Assembly (NCBI GenBank): GCA_036555035.1
Contig: DATBMB010000056.1
Location: 1 to 64,000, forward strand
From: SG8-41 sp036555035
GTDB taxonomy: Bacteria > Pseudomonadota > Gammaproteobacteria > Burkholderiales > SG8-41
Length of the DNA stretch: 64,000 nucleotides
Reading direction: 5' to 3'
The number at the start of each line of letters is the position of its first letter. The first letter of the stretch is position 1. Positions 8,037 through 16,558 of the stretch are shown piece by piece. The position numbers and the translations under genes are program-made. Below the pieces are notes generated by a model. The model worked only from the letters and a program-made list of their open reading frames with translations. It made no database searches and was not told the DNA's origin.

Positions 8037-9530
8037 ATGACGGTTCGCTGGGTCCACAACGCGCCCATCTATCGCACTGCGGACGTGCGCGCCATCGAGG
8101 CCGCGGCCGCGTCCTCACCCTCGCCTCCCCAGCTGATGGAAAGAGCCGGACGGGCGGCGGCGGAGATCGCGCGCGAGGTATCGGGCGGCACCGGCAAGCC
8201 GGTCCTGGTGCTGGCCGGCCCCGGCAACAACGGCGGCGACGCGTTCGTGGTCGCGCGCTATCTCAAGCAGTGGTACTTCAACGTTTCCGTGGCCTTTGCC
8301 GGCGATGAGGGAAAGCTCCCGGCGGACGCGTCCGCGGCGCTGCAGGCATGGCGTGCCGCGGGCGGCAGCATCGCCGGCGCCCTGCCCGGGATGCAGGACT
8401 GGGGGCTGGTGGTGGACGGCCTCTTCGGCGTCGGACTCGAGCGCGAGGTGTCCGGCCGCCATGCCGAATGGGTCGAAGCCGTCAACCGACTCCCCGCCAC
8501 GGTGCTCGCCCTCGATGTGCCGAGCGGCCTGCAATCCGATTCCGGGCGCGTGATGGGCTGCGCGATACGCGCGGCTCACACTGTCACGTTCATCGCCTTG
8601 AAGCCGGGGCTCCTCACGCTCGAGGGCCCCGACCATTGCGGCGAGGTCCACGTGCGCGCCCTCGGGCTCGACACGCAGAAGCTCCAGCCGGCGCGCGGTT
8701 TCGTGATCGGGGCCGAGGTCCTGAACGGGATCCTCCCGCTGCGCGCCCGCAACAGCCACAAGGGCGACTACGGCAGCGTGGGCATCATCGGCGGCGATCA
8801 CGGGATGGTCGGCGCCGCGCTGCTGGCGGGACGGGCGGCGCTCAAGCTGGGAAGCGGCCGGGTGTACGTCGGCCTGCTGGCGCGCGACGCGCAGGCAGTG
8901 GATGCGGATCAGCCGGAGCTCATGCTGCGCACCGCGGACGAAGTGCTGAAGCTCGGGCACCTTACCTGCCTCGCCGTCGGTCCCGGGCTCGGCCAGATGC
9001 CGGATGCCGCTTTCTACCTCGGCGTTGCCCTCGAATCGGCGCTCCCGCTGGTGCTCGACGCCGACGCGCTCAATCTCCTCGCCGCCGATGCCCGGCTCGC
9101 GGACATGCTGCGGAAACGGTCGGCGCCGTCGCTGCTCACGCCTCATCCGGCCGAGGCCGGGCGTCTGCTGGGAGCGTCCACGCGGGAAGTGCAGGACGAC
9201 CGGATCGGGACCGCATTGAAGCTGGCGGAATCGTTCAATGGCCTGGCCGTACTGAAGGGCGCCGGCAGCGTGTGCGCCACGCCCGACGGGGCCTGGCACA
9301 TCAACACGTCCGGCAATCCCGGCATGGCGAGCGCCGGCATGGGGGATGTCCTGAGCGGCATACTCGCCGCCCTGCTCGCGCAGGGCGTGGAAGCGAGGAA
9401 CGCGCTTCTGGCCGGGGTCTACCTTCACGGCGCTGCCGCCGATCACGCCGTGGCCGGTGGCGCCGGCCCCGTCGGGCTCACTGCAACCGAGACGATAGCC
9501 GCGGCGCGCGCACTGCTCAATCGCCGCTAG
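8037..9530 (+). CDS. nnr: Bifunctional NAD(P)H-hydrate epimerase / ADP-dependent NAD(P)H-hydrate dehydratase
   Basis: A 497-residue fusion. The N-terminal YjeF_N domain (about residues 10-210) has the GPGNNGGDAFVVAR nucleotide motif and GLFGVGL; it epimerises R- and S-NAD(P)HX. The C-terminal ribokinase-like domain (about 220-495) has NSHKGDYGSVGIIGG, LTPHPAEAGRLL and the catalytic NPGMASAGMGDVLSG segment of the dehydratase, which repairs hydrated nicotinamide cofactors using ADP. An in-frame ATG at 8025 would add four residues but overlaps the likely -10 box. The stop is one base from the end of the convergent EAL gene. Confidence 0.93.
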   Translation: MTVRWVHNAPIYRTADVRAIEAAAASSPSPPQLMERAGRAAAEIAREVSGGTGKPVLVLAGPGNNGGDAFVVARYLKQWYFNVSVAFAGDEGKLPADASAALQAWRAAGGSIAGALPGMQDWGLVVDGLFGVGLEREVSGRHAEWVEAVNRLPATVLALDVPSGLQSDSGRVMGCAIRAAHTVTFIALKPGLLTLEGPDHCGEVHVRALGLDTQKLQPARGFVIGAEVLNGILPLRARNSHKGDYGSVGIIGGDHGMVGAALLAGRAALKLGSGRVYVGLLARDAQAVDADQPELMLRTADEVLKLGHLTCLAVGPGLGQMPDAAFYLGVALESALPLVLDADALNLLAADARLADMLRKRSAPSLLTPHPAEAGRLLGASTREVQDDRIGTALKLAESFNGLAVLKGAGSVCATPDGAWHINTSGNPGMASAGMGDVLSGILAALLAQGVEARNALLAGVYLHGAAADHAVAGGAGPVGLTATETIAAARALLNRR

Positions 9531-9531
9531 C

Positions 9532-11367
9532 TCAGGACAGGCTTTCGGGGTCGGCCTTCTCGTCCGCCTTGGGCCGGAGCGTGACTCCCGAAAGTCCGCG
9601 CGCGCCTTTCTCGAGCGCGATGATCTCCTGCGCGGTGAGCGGCGGGCTCACGTATTCTCCCTGGATGCGCGAGCACCCGAGCGTCGTGAGCGCGAGCGCG
9701 GTCGTGCCATCCGCCACGCCCTCGGCCGTCACCTCGAGCCCGAGATCGCGCGCGAGGCGCACCAGCGAGCGGACGATCTTGTCGTGGACCGCGGACTTCC
9801 GCATGTCGCGCACGAACGCCGCGGAAAGCCGCAGCTCGTCGAGCGGCAGCTCCGCGACATTGCTCAACGACGAGGAGCCGGTGCCGAAGCCGTCGATCGC
9901 GAGCCGCATGCCGTTGCCTTTCAGCCGCCCGAGCGCCTCCTTCACCTGCTCGAGCCCGCCGGCGAGCGCCGACTCGTGCATCTCGATGACCATGTGCTTG
10001 GGCGGAATCCCCCACGTCCGCAGCGCGCGCCCGAGGAACTCGGGAAAATCCGGCTGCAGCAGGCCGCTCGCCGTGATCTTGAGGCTCACCGGAACCTGGA
10101 GGCCGGCGCGCGCGATCTCGGCGCATTCGCGCAGCGCGTTGTTGAACGTCCACGACGACAGCTCGCTGCTCACGCCCGCGGCCTCCGCAGCCTCAAACGC
10201 CCGCGCCTCCGACACTTCGCCCAGCTCCGTGTCGTGCCAGCGCAACAGCCCCTCGAGCCCGGCGATCCGCCCGGAGCGCAGGTCGAGCTGGGGCGCGAAG
10301 GCGAGCCGCAGTGCGCCCTCCTCCAGCGCGCGACGCACCCGCGCCGCGTAGCGCATCTTCTCCTCCTCGCTCTCGCCGTGCGCCGGATCGTAGAGCGCAA
10401 CGCGCTCCGCGGTTCCGCGCGCGGCGCCCACCGCGAGCTTGCCGTTGCGCACCAGCGTCTGCTGGTCTGCTCCGTGCTCCGGGTACATTGCGATGCCGAT
10501 CACTGCTTCCGGGGCGAATGCGCGCTCGCCGATCGCGATCGGTGCATTGAGCGCGCCCAGAATCTTGTTCGCGGCAAGGATCGCCACGCCTTCTCCCGCG
10601 ATGCGCGGCAGCAGGCAGGCGAGCTGGCTGCGGCTCACCCGGCCCAATTGATCCTGCTTGCGCAGCACCCCTTCGCGCATGCGCCGCGTCACGCGCAGCA
10701 TGAACGCCTCGCCCCGCTGCAGCCCGAGGAGGCGGTCCACCTGCTCGACCTGCTCGACCTCGATCAGCAGCAGCCCGAGCTGCTTGCCTTCCTGGCGGTG
10801 GGACTCGATCGTCGTGCGGAAGATCTCCATGAACGCCGCATACTCCGGTGTCGGCAGCGTGCGCACCACGGCGCCCGCGCCCTGGCTGCGCGCGGAAAGC
10901 GATGCGATCAGCGCGACCTGCAGGAAGACGAAGCGCTGCAGGGCCAGTATGTTCTCCGTGCATTGCTGCGGGTCGCCGGCGTGCAGCCGCAGCACGCCGC
11001 GCGTCATGGCGCTCTGGAAACGCAGGCAATCGCGCCGCATGCGCTCGAGCGCCTCGCCCTCCGTATCGAGCGCCCATTCGCCGAGCGCGGAAAAAACCGG
11101 CTCGAGATCGGCGCCGCCCGCGGTCCCGGCCTTCGACAACGCGGCGTCGAGCCCGCCCGCCGCCGGCACGAACAGGTCGGGCGCGCGCTCGCGCACCCCG
11201 CCGAGCACGGCCGCGACGCGCGCGATCGTCCTGGGATCGACGCTGAACTCCTCCGCCAGGCGCCCGATGAGCGCCCGCATTCCGATCCCCGGCTCGTGCT
11301 CCAGGCCGGTGCTGGATACCGGCTCCGGGGCGCCCGCGCCGCCGTCAGAGGAAGAACTCGGCGGCAT
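9532..11367 (-). CDS. Degenerate GGDEF/EAL protein, probably catalytically dead c-di-GMP effector
   Basis: A 611-residue soluble protein. About residues 190-340 align with a GGDEF domain, but the active-site motif is replaced by GRVSRSQLACLLP near residue 245. About 345-590 is an EAL domain in which the first motif reads EGLLRW (372), the usual Asn strand reads VSLKIT, the DDFGTG motif reads IDGFGTG (second Asp lost) and the LKID lysine motif reads LRLS. IEMHES, AEGV and RIQG are retained. The metal-binding and lysine losses argue against phosphodiesterase activity and for a binding or scaffolding role. It starts inside the end of the upstream HD-GYP gene (23-base overlap), so the two are translationally linked. 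Confidence 0.82.
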   Translation of the reverse strand: MPPSSSSDGGAGAPEPVSSTGLEHEPGIGMRALIGRLAEEFSVDPRTIARVAAVLGGVRERAPDLFVPAAGGLDAALSKAGTAGGADLEPVFSALGEWALDTEGEALERMRRDCLRFQSAMTRGVLRLHAGDPQQCTENILALQRFVFLQVALIASLSARSQGAGAVVRTLPTPEYAAFMEIFRTTIESHRQEGKQLGLLLIEVEQVEQVDRLLGLQRGEAFMLRVTRRMREGVLRKQDQLGRVSRSQLACLLPRIAGEGVAILAANKILGALNAPIAIGERAFAPEAVIGIAMYPEHGADQQTLVRNGKLAVGAARGTAERVALYDPAHGESEEEKMRYAARVRRALEEGALRLAFAPQLDLRSGRIAGLEGLLRWHDTELGEVSEARAFEAAEAAGVSSELSSWTFNNALRECAEIARAGLQVPVSLKITASGLLQPDFPEFLGRALRTWGIPPKHMVIEMHESALAGGLEQVKEALGRLKGNGMRLAIDGFGTGSSSLSNVAELPLDELRLSAAFVRDMRKSAVHDKIVRSLVRLARDLGLEVTAEGVADGTTALALTTLGCSRIQGEYVSPPLTAQEIIALEKGARGLSGVTLRPKADEKADPESLS

Positions 11368-12565
11368 CGATCGCTACGCTGCTTTTCTCGAGGGTGCGCT
11401 TGATGCGGTAGGGCATGTCGGGGCCCGCCTTGGGCTCCTTCACCAGGTCGAGGATCTTCTGGGGCCGCATCGGGTTGCCCTTGGCGTCGAGCACGATCAT
11501 GACGCGCGGCTGCAGCCGCCGCACCAGGTTCTGGGCGATCACGATCCCGACCTCTCCCGTGTTGAGCTCGACGGCGGCACCCACCGGGTAGATCCCGATG
11601 CACTGGATCAGCTGCTGGACCAGCGAGCCGTCGAACTGCCTGTCGCGCCAGTCATAGAGCTTGGAGAGCGCGTTCGAGGGGGAAAGCGCCTCGGCGTAGG
11701 CGCGCGGGCGCGTGAGCGCGTCAAAACAGTCGATCAGCCCGGCGATCGAGCCGAACAAGCCGATCTCCGGCCCCCGCAGCCCCTCGGGATAGCCGCTACC
11801 GTCGTAGCGCTCATGGTGCAGCGCCGCGAGAGCGGGAAGCTCGATGGGAAGTCCCGCGGTCTCCTTCAGGATCGCCACCGAGTGCTCGACATGGGACTGG
11901 CAGATCCTCCGCTCTTCCTCGCTCAACGTCTCCTTCTTGTCGAGCAGCCCTGAGGGCATGCGCACCTTCCCGACATCGAGCAGCAATCCCAGCATGCCGA
12001 GCAGATCGAGCTGCTCGCGCGGCAGCTGCAGGAAGCGGCCGAAGGTGATCATGTAGACGGAGACGCCGAGCGCGCGATCCAATGTTAACTCGCCTTTCTC
12101 CTTCATCTTGGAGAGCAGCAGCATGGCGTCGGGATTGCGCACGACGCTGTCGGTCATGCTCGTCACCGCCTCGCGCACGCGCGGCGCGTCGATCACCTGG
12201 CCAATCTTGACGGTGTTGAACACGTCCTTCATCACGACCTCGGCCCGGCCCTGGGCGGCGCGCGCCGCCGGCAGCTCGATGTCGACCGCGACCTTTTCCT
12301 CGTAGACGACCCGGCGCGTGATGCTCGCGAGCACGCTTTCGTGCTTTCGAAGCGGGCTGGTTTTCAGCTCGCTGCGATCGCGGAGGTCCGTGCTCTTCTC
12401 CGGATCGACGTAGACCTTCCTGCAGTATTTCTTGAGTGTATTGAGCTGCTCGTCGTTCTCGAGCACGAAGCCCTGGAACACGAACGGGGTTTCGGTCCAC
12501 GGACGGTCGAGCTCGGAGATGTACACTCCGAACTGCAGCTGCTCGACGGGGATTTCCTTCTTCAT
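11345..12565 (-). CDS. DUF3391 plus HD-GYP-like protein with eroded HD dyad
   Basis: A 406-residue protein beginning with the DUF3391 domain (about 1-140; KEIPVEQLQFGVYISELDRPW is typical) followed by an HD-GYP domain (about 155-345). The GYP loop is intact (HHERYDGSGYP, residues 250-260) and FDALTRPRAY is present, but the HDxGK dyad reads LDVGK near 196-200 and the usual preceding His is also missing. HD-GYP proteins normally hydrolyse c-di-GMP with a metal centre held by these residues, so activity is doubtful. The C-terminal part (about 345-406) resembles the extension common in DUF3391 proteins. It overlaps the next gene, itself degenerate. Confidence 0.85.
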   Translation of the reverse strand: MKKEIPVEQLQFGVYISELDRPWTETPFVFQGFVLENDEQLNTLKKYCRKVYVDPEKSTDLRDRSELKTSPLRKHESVLASITRRVVYEEKVAVDIELPAARAAQGRAEVVMKDVFNTVKIGQVIDAPRVREAVTSMTDSVVRNPDAMLLLSKMKEKGELTLDRALGVSVYMITFGRFLQLPREQLDLLGMLGLLLDVGKVRMPSGLLDKKETLSEEERRICQSHVEHSVAILKETAGLPIELPALAALHHERYDGSGYPEGLRGPEIGLFGSIAGLIDCFDALTRPRAYAEALSPSNALSKLYDWRDRQFDGSLVQQLIQCIGIYPVGAAVELNTGEVGIVIAQNLVRRLQPRVMIVLDAKGNPMRPQKILDLVKEPKAGPDMPYRIKRTLEKSSVAIDAAEFFL

Positions 12566-12661
12566 GGCGGCGCCGGTCCCGGCGGGAGCGTATCCCGCGA
12601 CGGAAACAGGGGAATTTTCCGTCCTGCGGGGCCGGGGCGCAAGCGGCCGTGCGGCGGCGCG

Positions 12662-13429
12662 TCAGAACTCGAAAACGTGATTATTGTGCAGCGGGCGCGG
12701 CCGCCGGTCCCCGGGGATCTCGTCGATCTCCTGCATCGTCAGCTCGATCTCGCTGGGCTTCAGATGCGTGATGTAGATTTCCGCCGGGCGCTTGAGCTTG
12801 GCGAGCTCGTCGGCGAGCATGGACGGGCACAGGTGCAGAGCGAGCTTGGCGAGCTCGTAGTCCTTGTCGGAGAAAGCGGTCTCGATGATGAGGTACTTGA
12901 GATTCTCGATCCGGTTCACCGCCGCCCACAGCGCGTCGTTCGGCCCGGTGTCGCCGGTGAAGACGAGGCTGCCTTTGCCGCTGTCGAGCTGGTAGCCGAC
13001 CGCGGGCACGGTGTGGACCGCGGGCAGCACGGTGATCTTCCGTCCATTGAGCCCGATCGTCTTTCCCACTTCGACCTCCTGGTAGCGCAGCCAGGGCTGC
13101 TCGGGCGTCGGGATCACGGTGAAATCCGGCCAGATATCCCAGTTGAAAAGATTCTTCTTCAGGATCGCGATGGTGGCGGCCGTCGCGTACACCGTGACGG
13201 GCTTCGGCCGCAGCGCGCCGACCGAGTCGAGGAAGAACGCGATAGAGTTGACGTGATCGAGGTGGGAATGGGTGACAAAGATGTGGTCGATCAACGTCAG
13301 CTCGGCGAGCGAAAGATCGCCGACCCCGGTCCCGGCATCGATCAGCACGTCGTGATCGACCAGGAAGGAGGTCGTTCGATTCTGCTGCCCGCCGATGCTG
13401 CCCGAGCAGCCGAGCACACGCAGACGCAT
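12662..13429 (-). CDS. Metallo-beta-lactamase-fold phosphodiesterase, class II cAMP phosphodiesterase-like
   Basis: A 255-residue protein with the MBL-fold signature THSHLDH (residues 53-59), preceded by DAGTGVGDLS, and the later VHTVPAVGYQ, FTGDTGPND and ITHLKPSEIE blocks that resemble class II 3',5'-cyclic-nucleotide phosphodiesterases and related ribonuclease Z-like enzymes. It may hydrolyse cAMP or another phosphodiester. The gene starts 34 bases after moaE, at the downstream end of the molybdenum gene run, and is followed by two c-di-GMP-type genes, so a nucleotide-signalling role is plausible but unproved. Confidence 0.75.
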   Translation of the reverse strand: MRLRVLGCSGSIGGQQNRTTSFLVDHDVLIDAGTGVGDLSLAELTLIDHIFVTHSHLDHVNSIAFFLDSVGALRPKPVTVYATAATIAILKKNLFNWDIWPDFTVIPTPEQPWLRYQEVEVGKTIGLNGRKITVLPAVHTVPAVGYQLDSGKGSLVFTGDTGPNDALWAAVNRIENLKYLIIETAFSDKDYELAKLALHLCPSMLADELAKLKRPAEIYITHLKPSEIELTMQEIDEIPGDRRPRPLHNNHVFEF

Positions 13430-13463
13430 CTTGCCTATCCCCTGTCTACTTCAAGCCGCCCCG

Positions 13464-13922
13464 CTAGCCCTTCAGCCGCCAGCGCTCGGCCGCGATGTCG
13501 TCGGACACGCGCGCCTCGACCCAGCGCTCGCCGCCGCCGGTTTGCTCCTTCTTCCAGAACGGCGCCCGGGTCTTCAAATAGTCCATGATGAACTCGCAGG
13601 CGGCGAAGGCGTCGCCCCGGTGCGCGCTCGCCACGACTACGAGGACGATTTGATCGGTTGGCTTCAACCTGCCCACGCGATGGATCACCAGGGAATCGAG
13701 GATGTTCCAGCGTGCTTGAGCCTGGACCACGATCTCCTCGATCGCTTTTTCGGTCATGCCGGGATAGTGCTCGAGCGTCATCCCCGCGACCGTGCCACCC
13801 TCGTTGATATCGCGCACCACCCCGATGAAGCTCGCAACCGCCCCGATCCTCGGATTGCCGCGGCGCAGCGCGGCGATCTCGGCGCTGACGTCGAAGTCGG
13901 CGGTTTGGATGCGAACCGTCAT
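13464..13922 (-). CDS. moaE: Molybdopterin synthase catalytic subunit MoaE
   Basis: A 152-residue protein of normal MoaE length. Recognisable blocks are GAVASFIGVVRD, LEHYPGMTEKAIEEI, IHRVGRLKPTDQIVLV and SAHRGDAFAACEFIMDYLK. The conserved lysines sit in LKTRAPFWKKE, the region that binds the MoaD C-terminus. Together with MoaD it inserts two sulfurs into cyclic pyranopterin monophosphate to form molybdopterin. It lies 28 bases downstream of moaD in the same direction. Confidence 0.95.
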   Translation of the reverse strand: MTVRIQTADFDVSAEIAALRRGNPRIGAVASFIGVVRDINEGGTVAGMTLEHYPGMTEKAIEEIVVQAQARWNILDSLVIHRVGRLKPTDQIVLVVVASAHRGDAFAACEFIMDYLKTRAPFWKKEQTGGGERWVEARVSDDIAAERWRLKG

Positions 13923-13950
13923 ACCACCCCCATCCTAACCTTCCCCATCT

Positions 13951-14205
13951 CTATCCGCCGGTGACCGGCGGGAAGAATGCCACTTCGTCGCCGTCGGCAA
14001 CCGGCGTGTCCCCGTGGGCCACCGCCTGATTGACCGCGGCGCGCACCGGCCGGCTCGGCGCAAGCGCCTGCTCCCACTCGCCTCCTCGCCCCACCAGCAA
14101 CGCGCGCAGTCCTTCGACGTCGCGGACGGCAGCAGGCAGCGCGATGCGCTCTGTGCCGGTGCCCAGCGTCTCGCGCAGCCTCGCGAAATAAAGCACTGTA
14201 ATCAT
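13951..14205 (-). CDS. moaD: Molybdopterin synthase sulfur carrier subunit MoaD
   Basis: An 84-residue ubiquitin-fold protein starting MITVLYFARLRETLG and ending FFPPVTGG, the Gly-Gly tail that is thiocarboxylated and donates sulfur in molybdopterin synthase. The ATG at 14205 gives the normal length; an upstream in-frame ATG at 14244 would add 13 residues not typical of the family. The neighbours are mobB upstream and moaE downstream. Confidence 0.93.
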   Translation of the reverse strand: MITVLYFARLRETLGTGTERIALPAAVRDVEGLRALLVGRGGEWEQALAPSRPVRAAVNQAVAHGDTPVADGDEVAFFPPVTGG

Positions 14206-14240
14206 ATGGTTAATTATGCGCTTCGGGGCCCGTTCTGTCA

Positions 14241-14735
14241 TCACGACAGTTCCAGGTGCTTCAGGATGAACGACGAGACCGCCGGCGCGTCATCCAGATC
14301 GAACTGCGGCAGCTTCGTGTCGAGCCGCCGGTCGCTGGCAATCGCGACGATATCGTGATCCTGCGGGTGCAGAAGGGGCTCGCCGGTCGCGGCGCGATAG
14401 ACCTCCAGCTTGGACACGCGCTCCCGCTTGAAGCCCTCGATCAGCACGAGGTCGCACGGCGAGAGGCGTTCGAGCAGCTCCGCAAATTTCGGCTCGGCGG
14501 CGCCGCGCAACTCGTGCACCAGCGCCCAGCGCCGCGACGAGCTCACCAGCACCTCGGTGCAGCCCGCGTGGCGGTGGCGGTATGAGTCCTTGCCCGGCTG
14601 GTCCACGTCGAAGGTGTGGTGCGCGTGCTTGACGAGCGAGACCTTCAGGCCGCGCGCAACGAAGAGCGGAATCAGCTTCTCGATCAGCGTCGTCTTGCCG
14701 CTGCCCGACCAGCCCGCGAATCCGAATATCTTCAT
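14241..14735 (-). CDS. mobB: Molybdopterin-guanine dinucleotide biosynthesis GTPase MobB
   Basis: A 164-residue P-loop protein: GWSGSGKTT near residues 8-16, then KVSLVKHAHHTFDVD and the DLVLIEGFKRE block typical of MobB. MobB binds GTP and assists MobA in attaching GMP to molybdopterin, and is not strictly required in E. coli. Here mobA lies far away, in the moaA-fdhD-mobA operon. The ATG at 14735 starts the hydrophobic first strand. It lies 10 bases downstream of modC. Confidence 0.93.
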   Translation of the reverse strand: MKIFGFAGWSGSGKTTLIEKLIPLFVARGLKVSLVKHAHHTFDVDQPGKDSYRHRHAGCTEVLVSSSRRWALVHELRGAAEPKFAELLERLSPCDLVLIEGFKRERVSKLEVYRAATGEPLLHPQDHDIVAIASDRRLDTKLPQFDLDDAPAVSSFILKHLELS

Positions 14736-14745
14736 GCTTCCTATC

Positions 14746-15831
14746 CTACCTTCCGCCCAGGCGATCAAGGGATACCGCCTTGATCAAGGCATAGACATCG
14801 AGTCCCGGCCGCAGCGCCAGCAGCTGGGCAGCGCGGGCAGTGATGCGGGATCGCAGCAGCGCGGACCCCACCGCGATCGATACATCCACGATGCCGTCGC
14901 GCGCGTCGCCCACCGCGGTAATCCTGCCCGGGAGCACGTTCTGGATGCTGATTCGGCGGGGTGCCTCGAGGGCGATCGAAACGTCCCGGGCGCGTACCCG
15001 CGCCCGCACGTGCTCCCCGACCAGCGCGTCGAGATTCGTGACCGTCAACGTGCCGCCATCGAAGCCGAGCGTCGCCAGTTCGTACTGCATATCGTGCGCG
15101 ATGACTCTGGCATCGATCACCGCGCCGCCCTCGAACGCGCCGGTTGCTGCCCGCAGGTCGGGGCGTCCCATCACGTCTTCCACGCCGCCGGCGGCGACCA
15201 CTTTCCCGGCGGACATCAGCACCACCGTGTCCGCGAGGCGCACGACTTCCTCCACGGCATGGCTGACGTAGATCACCGGGATCCTGATCTCGTCGCGCAT
15301 GAGCTCGATGTAGCGCAGGACCTCGTCCTTGCGCAGCGCGTCGAGCGACGCGAGCGGCTCGTCGAGCAGCAGCGCTCGCGGGCCGGACAGCAAGGCGCGC
15401 CCGAGCGCGACGCGTTGCCGCTCTCCGCCCGAAAGCGCGCCCGGACGCCGGTGCAGCAGGTCGCGCAACCCCAGCAGCTCGACGACGTGGTCGAATCCGC
15501 CCGGCGCCGTCTGGCCGCGATGAAATATCCGCGAGAACGTCAGGTTCTGGCGCACCGTCAGGTGGGGAAACAGCCGCCCTTCCTGAAACACGTATCCGAA
15601 ACGCCGCTTGCTCGCCGCCACGTGCACGCTGCGCGCAGCGTCGAACAGCGTTTCTCCGTCCAGCTCGATGTGGCCGCCGCGAGGACGCAGCAGGCCCGCG
15701 ATGGCATTGACCAGCGTCGTCTTGCCCGCGCCCGAGCGCCCGAAGAGCGCGGTCACGCCCCCTTCGCACGCAAATTGCGCCTCGAGGTGGAAGCCCCCGA
15801 GATCGTGCTCAACGGCGACCGAGAGCGTCAT
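14746..15831 (-). CDS. modC: Molybdate ABC transporter ATP-binding protein ModC
   Basis: A 361-residue ATPase. Walker A is GRSGAGKTT (about 31-39), the signature is ALSGGERQRVALGRALL, and Walker B is ALLLDEPLASLD. After the nucleotide domain comes a C-terminal TOBE/Mop domain (about 290-355) that binds molybdate and is a ModC hallmark. It drives molybdate import through ModB. The ATG at 15831 overlaps the end of modB by 23 bases. A TTG two codons upstream is possible. Confidence 0.94.
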   Translation of the reverse strand: MTLSVAVEHDLGGFHLEAQFACEGGVTALFGRSGAGKTTLVNAIAGLLRPRGGHIELDGETLFDAARSVHVAASKRRFGYVFQEGRLFPHLTVRQNLTFSRIFHRGQTAPGGFDHVVELLGLRDLLHRRPGALSGGERQRVALGRALLSGPRALLLDEPLASLDALRKDEVLRYIELMRDEIRIPVIYVSHAVEEVVRLADTVVLMSAGKVVAAGGVEDVMGRPDLRAATGAFEGGAVIDARVIAHDMQYELATLGFDGGTLTVTNLDALVGEHVRARVRARDVSIALEAPRRISIQNVLPGRITAVGDARDGIVDVSIAVGSALLRSRITARAAQLLALRPGLDVYALIKAVSLDRLGGR

Positions 15832-16558
15832 GACCAAGGGCGCGCCGGCTGGCGCGCCGCACCAGTGCTTCCGAAACGAGCAGTGCCGCGAACGAAAGGA
15901 CTATCGAGATCACGCACAGGCGCAGCGCTGCATCATCACCGCCGGGCACCTGGGTCAGGGCGTAGATTGCGAGGGGCAGCGTTTGAGTCTCCCCGGGAAT
16001 ATTCGAGACAAACGTGATCGTCGCGCCGAACTCTCCAAGGCTGCGCGCGAACGAGAGCAGAACGCCGGTCACGATCCCGGGCAGCGCCAGCGGGAGCGTG
16101 ACCACTAGAAACGTCCCTGCGCGGCCCGCGCCAAGGGTCGCGGCCGCGGCCTCGAGCTTGGGGTCGATCGCTTCCATCGAGATCCGCATGGCCCGCACCA
16201 TCAGCGGGAAGCCCATCACCGCGCACGCGATCGCGGCCCCGCGCCAGTTGAATGCGACGACGATGCCGAACCACTGTTCGAGCCACGCCCCCACCGGGCC
16301 GCTGCGGCCGAGAAGGACCAGGAGGAAGTAGCCGACCACCACCGGCGGCAGCACCAGCGGCAGGTGCACGCAGGCGTCCACCAGGCTCTTGCCGGGGAAA
16401 TCGTGGCGGGCAAGCAGATGGGAGATGGCGAGCGCGACGGGCAAACTGACCACCACGCTCCACAACGCGACCTTGAGGCTCAACAGGATGATGTCGAGCT
16501 CGAGGGGTGTCGGTAGCGGCACGCTCAGCTCCCCGGCCGGAAGCCGTGCCTCTGCCAT
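15809..16558 (-). CDS. modB: Molybdate ABC transporter permease ModB
   Basis: A 249-residue inner-membrane protein with five to six helices and the binding-protein-dependent permease loop around AAATLGAGRAGTFLVVTLPLALPGI, the EAA motif that docks on ModC. GFPLMVRAMRISMEAIDP is typical of ModB. It overlaps modA by 34 bases and modC by 23, so all three are translated as a unit. Confidence 0.94.
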   Translation of the reverse strand: MAEARLPAGELSVPLPTPLELDIILLSLKVALWSVVVSLPVALAISHLLARHDFPGKSLVDACVHLPLVLPPVVVGYFLLVLLGRSGPVGAWLEQWFGIVVAFNWRGAAIACAVMGFPLMVRAMRISMEAIDPKLEAAAATLGAGRAGTFLVVTLPLALPGIVTGVLLSFARSLGEFGATITFVSNIPGETQTLPLAIYALTQVPGGDDAALRLCVISIVLSFAALLVSEALVRRASRRALGHDALGRR

